A stretch of DNA of 64,000 nucleotides from Paractinoplanes polyasparticus (GTDB taxonomy: Bacteria; Actinomycetota; Actinomycetes; Mycobacteriales; Micromonosporaceae): the NCBI RefSeq assembly GCF_019710575.1, contig NZ_JAHWFK010000008.1:186001-250000 (forward strand), read 5' to 3'. Made by a program: the position numbers and the translations under genes. Shown piece by piece: positions 33,312 through 43,083 of the stretch (its first letter is position 1; each line of letters begins with the position of its first letter). The notes beneath the pieces were generated by a model. The model searched no databases and was not told the DNA's origin. It saw only the letters and a list, made by a program, of their open reading frames with translations.

Positions 33312-34257
33312 CATCGGTGTAGAGGCGCGCCACCACGTCCTCGATCTCGGGCTCGACCACCGACAGGTCGCGCACCTGGGCCGCGGTGACCAGGGCGGCG
33401 ACTGCGGCGCCGGCCGCGATCGACTCGAGGGTGAAGGTGACCCGGTGGCCGTCGGCCTCGGTCGACGTCATCGTCGCGCCGGGCAGGGTGAAGCCGGGCG
33501 GCAGCGGGACGTCCAGGTCGGCCACCAGGCGCCGGCGGGAGCCGTAGCGGGCGTGCAACTGCTCGATGGTGCCGTCGTGCACGACGTGGCCGTGGTCGAT
33601 CACCACCAGGCGGCGGCAGAGGCGTTCGATGTCGGCCAGGTCGTGGGTGGTCAGCACGAGCGTGACGTCGCCGGTGCGGCCCAGCTCGCCCAGGAACGAG
33701 CGCACCGCCTGCTTGCTCACCACGTCGAGCCCGATCGTCGGCTCGTCCAGGAACAGCACCTCGGGCCCGTGCAGCAGGGCCGCGGTGAGCTCGCCTCGCA
33801 TCCGCTGGCCCAGCGACAACTGCCGGACCGGGGTGTCGAGGAACGCGTCCAGGTCGAGCAGTTGCCGGCAACGCCGCAGCCGGGCCTCGTGCTCGGCCGC
33901 GGGCACCCGGTAGACGTACCGCAGCAGCCGGAACGACTCGCCGAGGGGAAGATCCCACCAGAGCTGGGAGCGCTGCCCGAAGACGACGCCGATGCGCAGC
34001 GCCAGCCGGGTGCGCTGGGGCACCGGCCGCAGCCCGCTGACCGACACCTCGCCGCTGGTCGGTGACAGCACACCGGTCAGCATCTTGAGGGTGGTCGACT
34101 TGCCGGCCCCGTTCGGCCCGATGTAGCCCACCATCTCGCCCCGGGCGATCGAGAGGCTGACCCCGTCGACGGCCGCCACCTCGCGTTTCTCCCGGCGCAG
34201 GCGGCCCGCTTTCACGCGTACGGTGAAGGTCTTGCGCAATTCCCGCATTTCGATCAT
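33295..34257 (-). CDS. ABC transporter ATP-binding protein
   Basis: 320 aa. Walker A GPNGAGKST (47-55), signature LSLGQRMRGEL, Walker B VLFLDEPTIGLD and the H-loop TTHDL are all present; the last 80 residues are an extra beta-rich regulatory part (TSTEADGHRVTFTLESIA). The ATG overlaps the stop of the first permease gene (ATGA). With the two downstream-numbered permeases it forms a complete ABC-2 exporter. The substrate is unknown. Confidence 0.9.
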   Translation of the reverse strand: MIEMRELRKTFTVRVKAGRLRREKREVAAVDGVSLSIARGEMVGYIGPNGAGKSTTLKMLTGVLSPTSGEVSVSGLRPVPQRTRLALRIGVVFGQRSQLWWDLPLGESFRLLRYVYRVPAAEHEARLRRCRQLLDLDAFLDTPVRQLSLGQRMRGELTAALLHGPEVLFLDEPTIGLDVVSKQAVRSFLGELGRTGDVTLVLTTHDLADIERLCRRLVVIDHGHVVHDGTIEQLHARYGSRRRLVADLDVPLPPGFTLPGATMTSTEADGHRVTFTLESIAAGAAVAALVTAAQVRDLSVVEPEIEDVVARLYTDVSGAP

Positions 34258-35054
34258 GAGCCGGTGCTCCGGTAGTGGCGCACGCCCAGCCGCCAGACCA
34301 CGGCCGCGATGGCCGAGACGACCAGCGCGATCAGCGGCGACAGGTAGCCCGCCCAGCTCGGCAGACCGAGCGGGTCGGCCCGGCCGAGCAGGGTCAATGC
34401 GGGTTGATAACTGACAAATCCGAAGCCCAGCCCGTACGCGAAGAGGGTGCGGAACCACGAGCCGTAAACCGTGATCGGGTACGAGGTGAAGTCGCGACCG
34501 CCGTACGTGAAGCCGTGCCCCAGCTTGCCCGAGTCGATCCACCAGAAGGCGGAGGCGGCACTCAGCACGAAGATCGCTCCGAAGAACACGGCCCCGCTGA
34601 TCGGCGCCGTGACCAGCAACAAGGCGCGGGCCGGAGTCCAGTCGACGTCGTTGCGAGCGAGCGCCAGACCCAGCACGCCGGTCCCGACCGCAAGACGCAT
34701 CAGCTTGCGCAGCGGCAGGTCGGCCAGGATCAACTGGGGCAGCACGGCCAGCGGCCGCACCAGCACGGCATCGAGGCGCCCGGTTCGCACGTACGTCTCG
34801 AGCTGGTCGATGTTGCCGACGGTCAGGTCGGCCAGGACGAACGCGAACGCGGTGATGCCGGTCATCATCAGCGCCTCGTCGAGGGTGAATCCGCCCACGG
34901 ATGCGGCCGCGCGGTAGAGAACGAAGACGGTGACGACGTCGATCAGCGTGCCGGCCGCGTTGGTCACCATCTCGACCGCGAACGACGTCCGGTACGCCGT
35001 GGCCGAGCGCAGCCGCCCGCCGAACAGCGCCGCGTACGCCCGCAGCTCACCCAC
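34254..35054 (-). CDS. ABC-2 permease (DUF990-like), subunit 1
   Basis: 266 aa with six predicted membrane helices. It begins GELRAYAALFGGRLRSATAY and contains YVRTGRLDAVLVRPLAVL, the conserved cytosolic loop of DUF990/ABC2_membrane_6 permeases, and FTSYPITVYG later. It pairs with the second permease as a heterodimer. It overlaps the next gene by 8 nt and the ATPase gene by 4 nt. Confidence 0.86.
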   Translation of the reverse strand: MGELRAYAALFGGRLRSATAYRTSFAVEMVTNAAGTLIDVVTVFVLYRAAASVGGFTLDEALMMTGITAFAFVLADLTVGNIDQLETYVRTGRLDAVLVRPLAVLPQLILADLPLRKLMRLAVGTGVLGLALARNDVDWTPARALLLVTAPISGAVFFGAIFVLSAASAFWWIDSGKLGHGFTYGGRDFTSYPITVYGSWFRTLFAYGLGFGFVSYQPALTLLGRADPLGLPSWAGYLSPLIALVVSAIAAVVWRLGVRHYRSTGS

Positions 35055-35907
35055 CCTGCACCACCAGGCGCCGCTCGGCCCGGCGCTGCACCCAGTGGGC
35101 CAGCGCGAGCATGATCGCAGCCCAGACCGCCTGCAGCGCGACCAGCCCGGCCTGCAACGCCGGCTGGTCCCGCTCGATCAGCACGTCGAGCGGCGTCTGC
35201 AGCAGGCCCGGCAGCGGCGTCGCCACCCACAGGGTGACAGCCAGCCAGTCCGGCAGCAGGCGCAGCGGGAAGTAGAGGCCGGCCAGCACGCCCGAGCCCA
35301 GCGTCCAGAACATCAGCGGGCCGCGGGCGTCGTCGAGCCAGTACGCGGTCGCGTTGACGAGGTATCGACAGGTGAACGACGCGATCACCGCCAGAAGCAC
35401 AGAAACCGCGAAAAGCGGCACGGTCTGCCAGCGCGAGGGCGTGGCCAGCGGAAAGAAGAGAGCGCCGACGAGCACCGGCGGCCCGACCCGGGTGAGCAGC
35501 GCATGGGCGGCCCGGCCCAGGTCAGCGGCCAGATACGCGGTCACCGGAGAAACCGGGCGTACCAGGTCGGCCACGATGTCGCCGGTCCGGATCCGGTCCG
35601 CGAGGTCGCCCCAGCCCCAGATTCCCACTACGTTGAGTAGTCCCTGGCCCACCCAGACGAATGTGGCGAGCTGGCGCGCATCGTAGCCCCCGGGCGCGCC
35701 GCCCGCTGCCCCCGCGGCTACCGCAAGTAGCACGTAGCAGCGAAGAAAGCCGAAGACTATGTTGGTGAACGTTCCGGCGATCGTGGCCTGCCGATAGGTC
35801 GCGTACCGGCGGAAACCCGACCCCATCAACGCACGGAAAGTAGCGACGGAGGCGCCGATCGGACGTCTGGGTGAGATCGCCGGCACGCTGGCGTCAAGCG
35901 CGTCCAC
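35047..35907 (-). CDS. ABC-2 permease (DUF990-like), subunit 2
   Basis: 286 aa from GTG 35907, chosen because GGAAGGAG lies 9 nt upstream; the open frame extends further into the divergent gap. Six helices follow a cytosolic leader of about 35 residues. DRIRTGDIVADLVRPVSPVT corresponds to the RTG-x-D-x-LVRP loop of the sister permease. First gene of the leftward three-gene ABC operon, divergent from the giant gene at 36075. Confidence 0.83.
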   Translation of the reverse strand: MDALDASVPAISPRRPIGASVATFRALMGSGFRRYATYRQATIAGTFTNIVFGFLRCYVLLAVAAGAAGGAPGGYDARQLATFVWVGQGLLNVVGIWGWGDLADRIRTGDIVADLVRPVSPVTAYLAADLGRAAHALLTRVGPPVLVGALFFPLATPSRWQTVPLFAVSVLLAVIASFTCRYLVNATAYWLDDARGPLMFWTLGSGVLAGLYFPLRLLPDWLAVTLWVATPLPGLLQTPLDVLIERDQPALQAGLVALQAVWAAIMLALAHWVQRRAERRLVVQGG

Positions 35908-36074
35908 GCCGTTAATCTCCTTCCCTGACTCCCAGTACCTCCAGTGCCGGACCCTGCGGTGGAGCCGGGCGACTCTATCGGGGTCTCCCGGTGGCCGCCG
36001 CGCATTTTCGACCAGAAGTGGAAGTTCGCCGTGACGGAGCGTCGCCAATCGCCGGGCCTGATCTCGGGTGCCCG

Positions 36075-39000
36075 ATGAACGGCTGGAGCTCCCTGGGCGA
36101 CGGCTGGGGAGACCAGCCGGCCTGGGTCTACGAGATCACCTGGGAATGGGAGCCGCAGCCCGGCCAGCGCTACCCCGGCGACCCCGGCCGTCGCAAGGCC
36201 GTGCGCACGCCGGTCTACGAGGCCTCCCAGGGCACGCCGGCCGATTCCGAAGATCAAGAGCCGTCCCGGTACGGCGCCCAGCCGGCCCGCCCGGAGCCGA
36301 CTCCCCGCCGCGACGAGCCGCTGTGGAACCGGCCCGCCGGCTCACAGCCCTCCGCCCCCGAACAGCGGCGCGTCTACGGCCGCCAGCCCGACCAGCGTCC
36401 CGAGCCGTCGCAGGCCGGCGGTTCGTACCGCGACGCGGTCCAGTTCCGCGAGGCGCAGATGCGCGAGTCCCGCCCCGGCAACCCGTACTCGGTGCCGGTC
36501 AATCCCGGTCGCGACAACCCGGCCCCCGCCGGCCCGGACCGATCCGGCCCGGGACCGATCTCCCCCGCGTCCTCCGGCGTCTACGGCGCCGCGCGCCCAA
36601 GCGCCGACGACCAGCACTACGGCCGGCGACACACGCCCGACGAGCGCCGCCCGGTCTCCCCGGCCCCCGGCGTCTACGGCAGTGCCCGCCCCGCCCCCGC
36701 CGACGCGTTCCCGTCCCGCCCCGGCGCCCGTCCCCCGGCACCCGGCCAGCGCGACGGCCGCGACGAGGGCCCCTTCGACCTCCGTCCGGCCCCACCCGAG
36801 CGCGGCACGCCGCCCCAGGCCCGACCGGCCCCCCAGCCCACCCGGGTCACACCCTCGCGTCAGTCGGCGCCGATTCCCGCTCCTGCGCGTCCCGTCTCAC
36901 CCCCGCCGGTTGCGGCATCCGCGCCGCAGCAGGCCAACCGCCCGCATTCGGTGCCGGTCCAGCCCGGCTACCCGCACCACCCCGGTCAGGCGCAGCCCGC
37001 ATCCGGCCGCCCGGGGCCGGCCCAGCCCGGCTCTTCGCAGCCGCCTTCGGCGCAGCCGGGCAACCGGCCGCAGTCCCCGGCGCAGTCCCCCCCTTCACAG
37101 CCGGACGCTGCCCAGCCCGGTCGCCCGACGCACTCCGGCTACGCACAGCCCGGCCGCCCACAGCCCGCTCCTGCGCAACCGGGCAGTTCACGGACAGATA
37201 CGGCGCAACCCGGCCGTCCCCAGCCCGACGTGGCGCAGCCCGGCAGTCCCCAACCCGAGGCAACTCAGCACGGCCGCCCGACGCAGGCCGGATACGCGCA
37301 GCCCGAAGCCGCCCACTACGGCCGTCCGGCACAGCACGGCCGCCCACAGTCCGACACTGCCCAACCCAGCCGTCCCCAGCCTGAGGCGGCCCAACACGGC
37401 CGCCCAGCACAGGCCGGCTACGCGCAGCCTGAAGCGGGCCGTCCCGGACAGCCCGGCTACACGCAGCCAAACACCGCCCAACACGGCCACCCGGCAGAGC
37501 CCAGCCCTTCCCGACCAGGGGCGATCCAGTCCGACTACCCGGCGCAGTCCGACCGCCCGGCACAGTCCGACTACTCCGAGCCGGTAACCGACCAGGCCGG
37601 CCGCCCGGCGCAGCTCCGCTACCCGCAGTCCGAAGCCGCCCCGGCCCGACCGGCATCGGCTGGACCGGGCGAGTTCCGGCCGGCCCAGCCTGTGTCGCCG
37701 CACGGAGGCTCGCCCGCCCCCTCGCGACCGGTCTCGGCCCAGCCGACCTCCGCACCCTCCGGCGCACCGGGATCGGCGCAGACTCACCAGCCGGACGGCC
37801 GTTACCGCTCGGGCGCCGAGGCGGGCGCGTCTACTCAGCCGGCGCCGGCGGACAGGCAGGATGCCGCACCCCGCCCGGTCTCCCCCTCGTCTCAGACCTC
37901 CGCCGTGCCAGTTTCGGGTGGCTCGATCTGGGACGCCGCCCACAAGCAGGGCAGCACTGCCGACCAGGACCCGCGGCCTTTGTCCGCAGTGCCTTCCTCC
38001 GCAGTGCCTTCCTCCGCGCTGCCTTCATCCGCACCGCCGTCCGCCTCCCCGGCCGACGACAGCGGCGAGTCGCACGGCTTGGGCTGGCTGCTCTCCCAGA
38101 GCGGCCTCGGCGCAGTGACCCCGCTGCCGCCACCCATCGTCGAGGCCCCCGCTGCACCGCCGGTGGCCCAGCCGGCCGTGCTCGAACCCGTCGACGAGCC
38201 CGCGTCGACACCCACCACCGCCCAGCCCGCGACCGGCGCTCCCTCCGGCCCAGTTCCCGCAGCGGGATCGGCCGGTTTCGCAGGTCCAGCACCCACTGTC
38301 AGCACGGCGCCCGCAGCCCGACCCACCAGCTCAGCACCCACGAGCGGGACGCCGGCCAGCACGACGCCGGCCACCAAGCCAGTCAGCGCAGTCCCCGCCG
38401 GGCCAGTCAGCACATCCCCTGCTGAGCCGATCAGCGCACATCCTGCTGGGTCGGCCGGCGCCTCCTCCGCGCGGTCGGTCAGCGCACATCCCGCTGGGCC
38501 GGTCAGCTCGGCCTCCGCTGCCGGACCGGTCAGCTCAGCGCCCACTGCCCGACCGGTCAGCTCGGCGCCCGCGTTCGACCCGGCATACCCCGTGGCAGGC
38601 GCTCACCCGGCGCCCATCGCCAGGCAGTTCGGGCCTGAGCCCACCACCGAGCCGCCCAGCTACCAGCCGCCGGCTCCCGGGCCGGACACGGCCTCCGCGA
38701 CCATGCCGGTCGCCCCGACATCCGCGCAGCCGCACGCCACCGGCACGGACCCAGTCAGCGCCGCGCCGGGCCAGGAGGACTGGTTCGTCCCGTCCGGAGC
38801 GCTACCCATCATCACGCCGAGGCGTGCCGGCGAGCCCACCCCCGACCCCGAGGAACCGGCCGGCGACATCAATCGCTCAGCCGCCGACGCCCCCGGTACG
38901 GGAACCCAGCACTACGCCGACCTGCCTTACGCCGACTACGACGAGCCCCTGGCCGTCCAGCCGATCGTCAGGCAGCCCACCACGCCCCGCACCGGCCCGG

Positions 39001-42000
39001 TCTTCCCCGATCAGCACTACGACGAGCCCGCCGCGGAGCGCCCTTACCCGGCCGGCCCCGGTTCGGCACAACAGCCGACAGCAGAGCCGCCCACCGCGCC
39101 TCATCCCGTCTCAGCCCAGCCAGTGTCCGCTCACCCGGTGTCCGCACACCCGGTCTCGGGCCAGCCGGTGTCCGCACACCCGCTCTCAGCCCAGCCAGTG
39201 TCCGCCCACCCGGTATCCGCACACCCGGTCTCGGGCCACCCGGTCTCGGGCCAGCCGGCCTCAGCCCAGCCAGTGTCCGCGCAGCCGGTATCGGGCCAGC
39301 CGGTGTCCGCACACCCGCTCTCAGCCCGGCCAGTCTCGGCCCAGCCGGTCCCAGCGCAGCCAGTCCCAGGCCAGCCGGTCCCAGCACAGCCGGTCTCGGC
39401 CGAGCCCGTCTCAGCCCAGCCAGATTGGGCGCGACCTGACCACTCGAACCTGGTCTCGGCACAGTTCGACTCATCTCACCCGGCCGCAGCCCAGCCCACC
39501 ACCTCGCACGTGGCTTCGTCGCAGCCTGTCACCGCACACCAGGCCTCGGCACAGCACGGGCACCTCGAGGACGTGGAGCAGCCGGTCCGGGCCCAGCACA
39601 GCACCACACACGCGGAACCGGCGCAGCACGCGTCCTCGCCGCGCCACCCATCACAGGCGGCCAACACTCAGCCCGAACCGGCGCAGCACCACTTCGAGCG
39701 TCCGGGACCAGGGCGGCACGAATCGGCACGGGCAACGCTCGACTCTGCACAGTCGGGCACGACACAACCCGCCGGCATTCGCCCCGGATCGGCGCCGCAC
39801 AACTCGGCACACACCGAATCCGCGCGGCACGACTTCGCGCGGCACGGTACGGCGAGGCACGACTCCACCCGGCCCGGCACGACTCAGCCCGGCAACACTC
39901 AGCCCGCCGACACTCAGCGCGAACCAGCGCGGCACGACTCAGCGCTGTCGGCATCCGCGAAGCTCGACTCCCCGCATTCGGGCTCGGCGAAGCCCGTCAC
40001 CACGCACCCCGAGCCGACGCCGCACGTCGCCACGCATTCCGAGCCGGCGCGGCACGACGCCACGCATTCCGAATCGGCCCGGCACAACGCCCCGTATGCC
40101 GAAACGGCGCAGCACGACGCCATCCATTCTGGATCGGCGCGGCACGACGCCACGCATGCCGAAACGGCGCAGCGCGACTTCCCGCAGGCCGACTCGTCGC
40201 GCCTCGACTCGGCACGAGACGGCTCCACGCCGAGCGGCTCGGCGCAGCCGGCGTCTTCGCAGCCCTACGCGACTGGTTCGGAACCGGTGGCGGCCTTCGG
40301 GCGGCCCGCTCCGGCCGTGTCGGAATCCGGCTCGGAGGACTTGGGCGAAGAGGGAGGCTCGAACGCCTCCGACGCGCTTCACGATGGGGATGTCGGCGAC
40401 GGAACGCTGGAGAGCGACTCGGAAGATCGCGGCGACCACGCGCCGTCGGCCCGGTTCCGTGTTGAGGGCGTGCACTTCGACGCCGAGGCCATCGAGGTCG
40501 AGCTCGTCGAATTCGAGCTGGTCGATGAGGAGCCCGTCGTCGTGCGGCCCGCGGGCGCGATCGATGACGACATCGTGGACGCCGAGCTCATCGACGACAC
40601 GCCGGGTGATGTGGTTGCCGCTCTCGAAGGCCCGTCGGCTTCGCCTGCCCTTGCCGCTGAGCCCTTCGTCGCCGAAGGCTCCGGCCAGGCTTCCGGTCCG
40701 GACGCGACCGGGCAGGTTTCGGCGCCGGATGAGGGGCTGCCGGGCGACGATGTCGCGACAGCCGTCCACACCGGCGAGCGGACGGCCACGGTCCAGGCCG
40801 GCGCCATCGACGAGCCTGACGCCGAGAACGGACCGCCGGGTGAAGTCCACAGCGGAGCACCCGAGGCGCACAGCCAGCTAACCGAGGTCCACAGACGAGC
40901 AGCCGGAGCGCACAGCCGGGCAACCGAAGTCGGTACTGCCGGTCGCGACCCCGGCTCGGAGGATTCCGACGGCCCGGTGGCGGCTGCTCCTGGAACGGCC
41001 ACGGAGGAAGCCGGCCACGAGGCTGTGACCTCGTCCGAAATGGACACTGCCGCGACAGACTCGTCGTCTGCCTCGGGACAGGCTGTGACGTCCCCCGGAA
41101 TGGCTACTGCCGCGACAGGTTCATCGTCCGCCGCCGGGCAGGAGGCTGTGCCGCCTGCCGAAATGGCTGCTGCCGCGGCAAGTTCGTCGGCTGCCGCGGG
41201 AACGGACTTGACGAGCGAGGCGGCTCCGACCGCTGAAGCAGGCGCCGAAACCGGCCCCGAGGCGACGGACCACACGGTCACGGCCTCCGCGCCAATCCCG
41301 GACACGGATTCCGAGACAACCTCCACGGGGGACTCGGCAGACAACGCCGCCACGCGCTCGGCGGACGACGACGCCACCGCCACCCCGGGCACCGACCCCG
41401 CGACAACGGCCCCGTCCGACTTGGCAGACGACGCCGCCACGGGCCCGAGAAGCCCGGACGCGACAAGCCCTGAAACAGCGAACCCAGAGGCGGCGAACCC
41501 GGAAGCCGAGCCTGCCGCGGGAACCGCCACAAAGACGAGCCCGGAGGCGACAGACCCGGAGGCCGAGCCTGCGGCAACAACCGCCACAAGTTCGACGGAC
41601 GCCCCGGTCGCGGCCTCCGAGGGCGGCGAACAGGATGACGTGACGGGCTCGGCTGAGGGCGGCTCGGCTGGGGGCGGTTCTCCGGCGTACGGGGAAACCG
41701 GGCGGCGCAGTGGCGAACCGATTCGGCAGAAGCGGGAGCAGCGGGCCGACCCGCGCAACCGGCGCACCGACCCGGAGCAGATCCTGGCCGCCTACCCGGT
41801 GACCTACGACCCGCGGACGCTGCGGGAGCAGATCGAGGACGACGAGCCGATGTGGGTGGTCATCGACCGGCTCACGGACAAACTCGAGTATGCCGAGCGG
41901 GACAGCGACCGGGCACGCCTGCTGAGTTTGCGGGCGGTGGCTTCGCGGCTGCTCGGGGATCTCGATCCGGCTCTGGAGGACGCGCGGGCGGCCCTGGTGC

Positions 42001-43052
42001 ATGCGGAGGCGGCCGGGGAGCTGGTGCGGACGGCGACCGTACGTGCCCGGCTCGGGCATGTGCTTCAGTGGCGCGGTGAGTTCGCCGAGGCCGATCGCGT
42101 CTATGCCGAAGCCGGCTCGGCCGAGTTGCCCGCGCGGCTGCGGGCCGAGATCTCCGAGCTGGCCGGGCGGTCCGCGTTCGAGCAGGGGCGCTACCTGGAG
42201 GCCGTGAACCACCTGGAGAAGGCGCTCGACCTGCGCCGGGGCGCCGACCCGGACCTGGTCGAGCGGATCGAGCTGGCCCTCGACACGATCACCGGACGGG
42301 CCGCCGAGGGGTGGGGGCCCTATCCGCGCTCGTCCGAAGACATTCTGGGCAAGATGGAGACGCCCCGGCCCGCCCGGGACGAAAGCTCGGGGCTGTTCGG
42401 GTATCCGGGGCTGCTGCCGCCGCGGTACGCGCAGGCTCAGCCGTTCGCGGACGGAGTGGCCTGGGTTCGGCGGCCCGAGGCGCCGGCGTGGGAGCTGATC
42501 GACGAGTCGGGCGTGCTGTTCATCGACGCCTCCTCGGGGTATCGCGCGGCCGGGCGGTTCGCCGGTGGGCTGGCCTGGGTATCGCGGGACGACGCGGGCG
42601 GCTGGCATGCGATCGACAAGCAGAACCGGGTGATCGTGCCGGGCGGGTTCGACGACGCGCGGCCGTTCCACAACGGGCTGGCGCTGGTGCGGCGGGGCGG
42701 CTGGGGTGTCGTCGACGAGCATTCCCGGGTTGTCGTGCAGCCGAACTATCAGGCTTTCGCGACGATGCTCGCCTCGGGCGAGCCGGTGGACGGTTTCACC
42801 GAGGAGGGACTGGCGGTGGTCGACGCGGGCGAGGTGTACGGCGTGGTGGACCGCGAGGGCCACCTGCTGGTGCCGCCCGTGCACGCCGCCCTGCTGATCC
42901 ACCCGGCCGCGTTCCTGATTGCCGACCGGTTCGGGCTGTGGGGTGCGCTCGACCGCAAGGGCGAGTCGCTGGTCGAGCTGAAGTACCGGGATCGCGCCGA
43001 CGTGCTCGACGAGATCGAAAAGTTGATCAAGGACACCCGGCCCGTACTCTGA
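36075..43052 (+). CDS. Giant disordered protein with C-terminal TPR and WG repeats
   Basis: 2325 aa from ATG 36075; an upstream GTG at 35991 is possible but less likely. Residues about 1-30 are ordered (WSSLGDGWGDQPAWVYEITW). From about 35 to 1885 the protein is almost entirely Pro/Gln/Ala/Ser/Thr/His-rich and disordered, with several repeat types, including 21 pentapeptides at 1010-1114 and acidic segments near 1460-1540. Residues about 1895-2060 are helical TPR-like repeats (RARLLSLRAVASRLLGDLDP, then EFAEADRVYAEAG). Residues about 2115-2310 are WG/KWG-type beta repeats (FADGVAWVRR, FAGGLAWVSR, FHNGLALVRRGGWGVVDE, FGLWGALDRKG). No signal peptide or membrane helix. WG-repeat proteins are poorly understood; the role is unknown. 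Confidence 0.83.
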   Translation: MNGWSSLGDGWGDQPAWVYEITWEWEPQPGQRYPGDPGRRKAVRTPVYEASQGTPADSEDQEPSRYGAQPARPEPTPRRDEPLWNRPAGSQPSAPEQRRVYGRQPDQRPEPSQAGGSYRDAVQFREAQMRESRPGNPYSVPVNPGRDNPAPAGPDRSGPGPISPASSGVYGAARPSADDQHYGRRHTPDERRPVSPAPGVYGSARPAPADAFPSRPGARPPAPGQRDGRDEGPFDLRPAPPERGTPPQARPAPQPTRVTPSRQSAPIPAPARPVSPPPVAASAPQQANRPHSVPVQPGYPHHPGQAQPASGRPGPAQPGSSQPPSAQPGNRPQSPAQSPPSQPDAAQPGRPTHSGYAQPGRPQPAPAQPGSSRTDTAQPGRPQPDVAQPGSPQPEATQHGRPTQAGYAQPEAAHYGRPAQHGRPQSDTAQPSRPQPEAAQHGRPAQAGYAQPEAGRPGQPGYTQPNTAQHGHPAEPSPSRPGAIQSDYPAQSDRPAQSDYSEPVTDQAGRPAQLRYPQSEAAPARPASAGPGEFRPAQPVSPHGGSPAPSRPVSAQPTSAPSGAPGSAQTHQPDGRYRSGAEAGASTQPAPADRQDAAPRPVSPSSQTSAVPVSGGSIWDAAHKQGSTADQDPRPLSAVPSSAVPSSALPSSAPPSASPADDSGESHGLGWLLSQSGLGAVTPLPPPIVEAPAAPPVAQPAVLEPVDEPASTPTTAQPATGAPSGPVPAAGSAGFAGPAPTVSTAPAARPTSSAPTSGTPASTTPATKPVSAVPAGPVSTSPAEPISAHPAGSAGASSARSVSAHPAGPVSSASAAGPVSSAPTARPVSSAPAFDPAYPVAGAHPAPIARQFGPEPTTEPPSYQPPAPGPDTASATMPVAPTSAQPHATGTDPVSAAPGQEDWFVPSGALPIITPRRAGEPTPDPEEPAGDINRSAADAPGTGTQHYADLPYADYDEPLAVQPIVRQPTTPRTGPVFPDQHYDEPAAERPYPAGPGSAQQPTAEPPTAPHPVSAQPVSAHPVSAHPVSGQPVSAHPLSAQPVSAHPVSAHPVSGHPVSGQPASAQPVSAQPVSGQPVSAHPLSARPVSAQPVPAQPVPGQPVPAQPVSAEPVSAQPDWARPDHSNLVSAQFDSSHPAAAQPTTSHVASSQPVTAHQASAQHGHLEDVEQPVRAQHSTTHAEPAQHASSPRHPSQAANTQPEPAQHHFERPGPGRHESARATLDSAQSGTTQPAGIRPGSAPHNSAHTESARHDFARHGTARHDSTRPGTTQPGNTQPADTQREPARHDSALSASAKLDSPHSGSAKPVTTHPEPTPHVATHSEPARHDATHSESARHNAPYAETAQHDAIHSGSARHDATHAETAQRDFPQADSSRLDSARDGSTPSGSAQPASSQPYATGSEPVAAFGRPAPAVSESGSEDLGEEGGSNASDALHDGDVGDGTLESDSEDRGDHAPSARFRVEGVHFDAEAIEVELVEFELVDEEPVVVRPAGAIDDDIVDAELIDDTPGDVVAALEGPSASPALAAEPFVAEGSGQASGPDATGQVSAPDEGLPGDDVATAVHTGERTATVQAGAIDEPDAENGPPGEVHSGAPEAHSQLTEVHRRAAGAHSRATEVGTAGRDPGSEDSDGPVAAAPGTATEEAGHEAVTSSEMDTAATDSSSASGQAVTSPGMATAATGSSSAAGQEAVPPAEMAAAAASSSAAAGTDLTSEAAPTAEAGAETGPEATDHTVTASAPIPDTDSETTSTGDSADNAATRSADDDATATPGTDPATTAPSDLADDAATGPRSPDATSPETANPEAANPEAEPAAGTATKTSPEATDPEAEPAATTATSSTDAPVAASEGGEQDDVTGSAEGGSAGGGSPAYGETGRRSGEPIRQKREQRADPRNRRTDPEQILAAYPVTYDPRTLREQIEDDEPMWVVIDRLTDKLEYAERDSDRARLLSLRAVASRLLGDLDPALEDARAALVHAEAAGELVRTATVRARLGHVLQWRGEFAEADRVYAEAGSAELPARLRAEISELAGRSAFEQGRYLEAVNHLEKALDLRRGADPDLVERIELALDTITGRAAEGWGPYPRSSEDILGKMETPRPARDESSGLFGYPGLLPPRYAQAQPFADGVAWVRRPEAPAWELIDESGVLFIDASSGYRAAGRFAGGLAWVSRDDAGGWHAIDKQNRVIVPGGFDDARPFHNGLALVRRGGWGVVDEHSRVVVQPNYQAFATMLASGEPVDGFTEEGLAVVDAGEVYGVVDREGHLLVPPVHAALLIHPAAFLIADRFGLWGALDRKGESLVELKYRDRADVLDEIEKLIKDTRPVL
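39102..39416 (+). repeat. 15-bp coding minisatellite, 21 units
   Basis: Inside the giant gene, 21 consecutive 15-bp units encode [QH]P[VL]S[AG]-type pentapeptides (HPVSA, QPVSA, HPVSG, QPVPA and variants). Unit length keeps the frame, so copy-number change would alter length without disrupting the protein. Confidence 0.9.
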
Positions 43053-43071
43053 AAGTTCTTCGAGCTGGGCC

Positions 43072-43077
43072 TAGGGT
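43072..43077 (+). promoter_or_regulatory. -10 box for a leaderless transcript (aldo/keto reductase)
   Basis: TAGGGT ends 6 nt before ATG 43084 in the 31-nt gap after the giant gene. Confidence 0.45.
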
Positions 43078-43083
43078 CGGGGT

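Noticed and set aside
36068-40881. Long overlapping frames on both strands inside the giant gene
   Set aside because: They are shadows of Pro/Ala/Gln-rich codon repeats. Only the frame ending at 43052 leads into recognisable TPR and WG domains.
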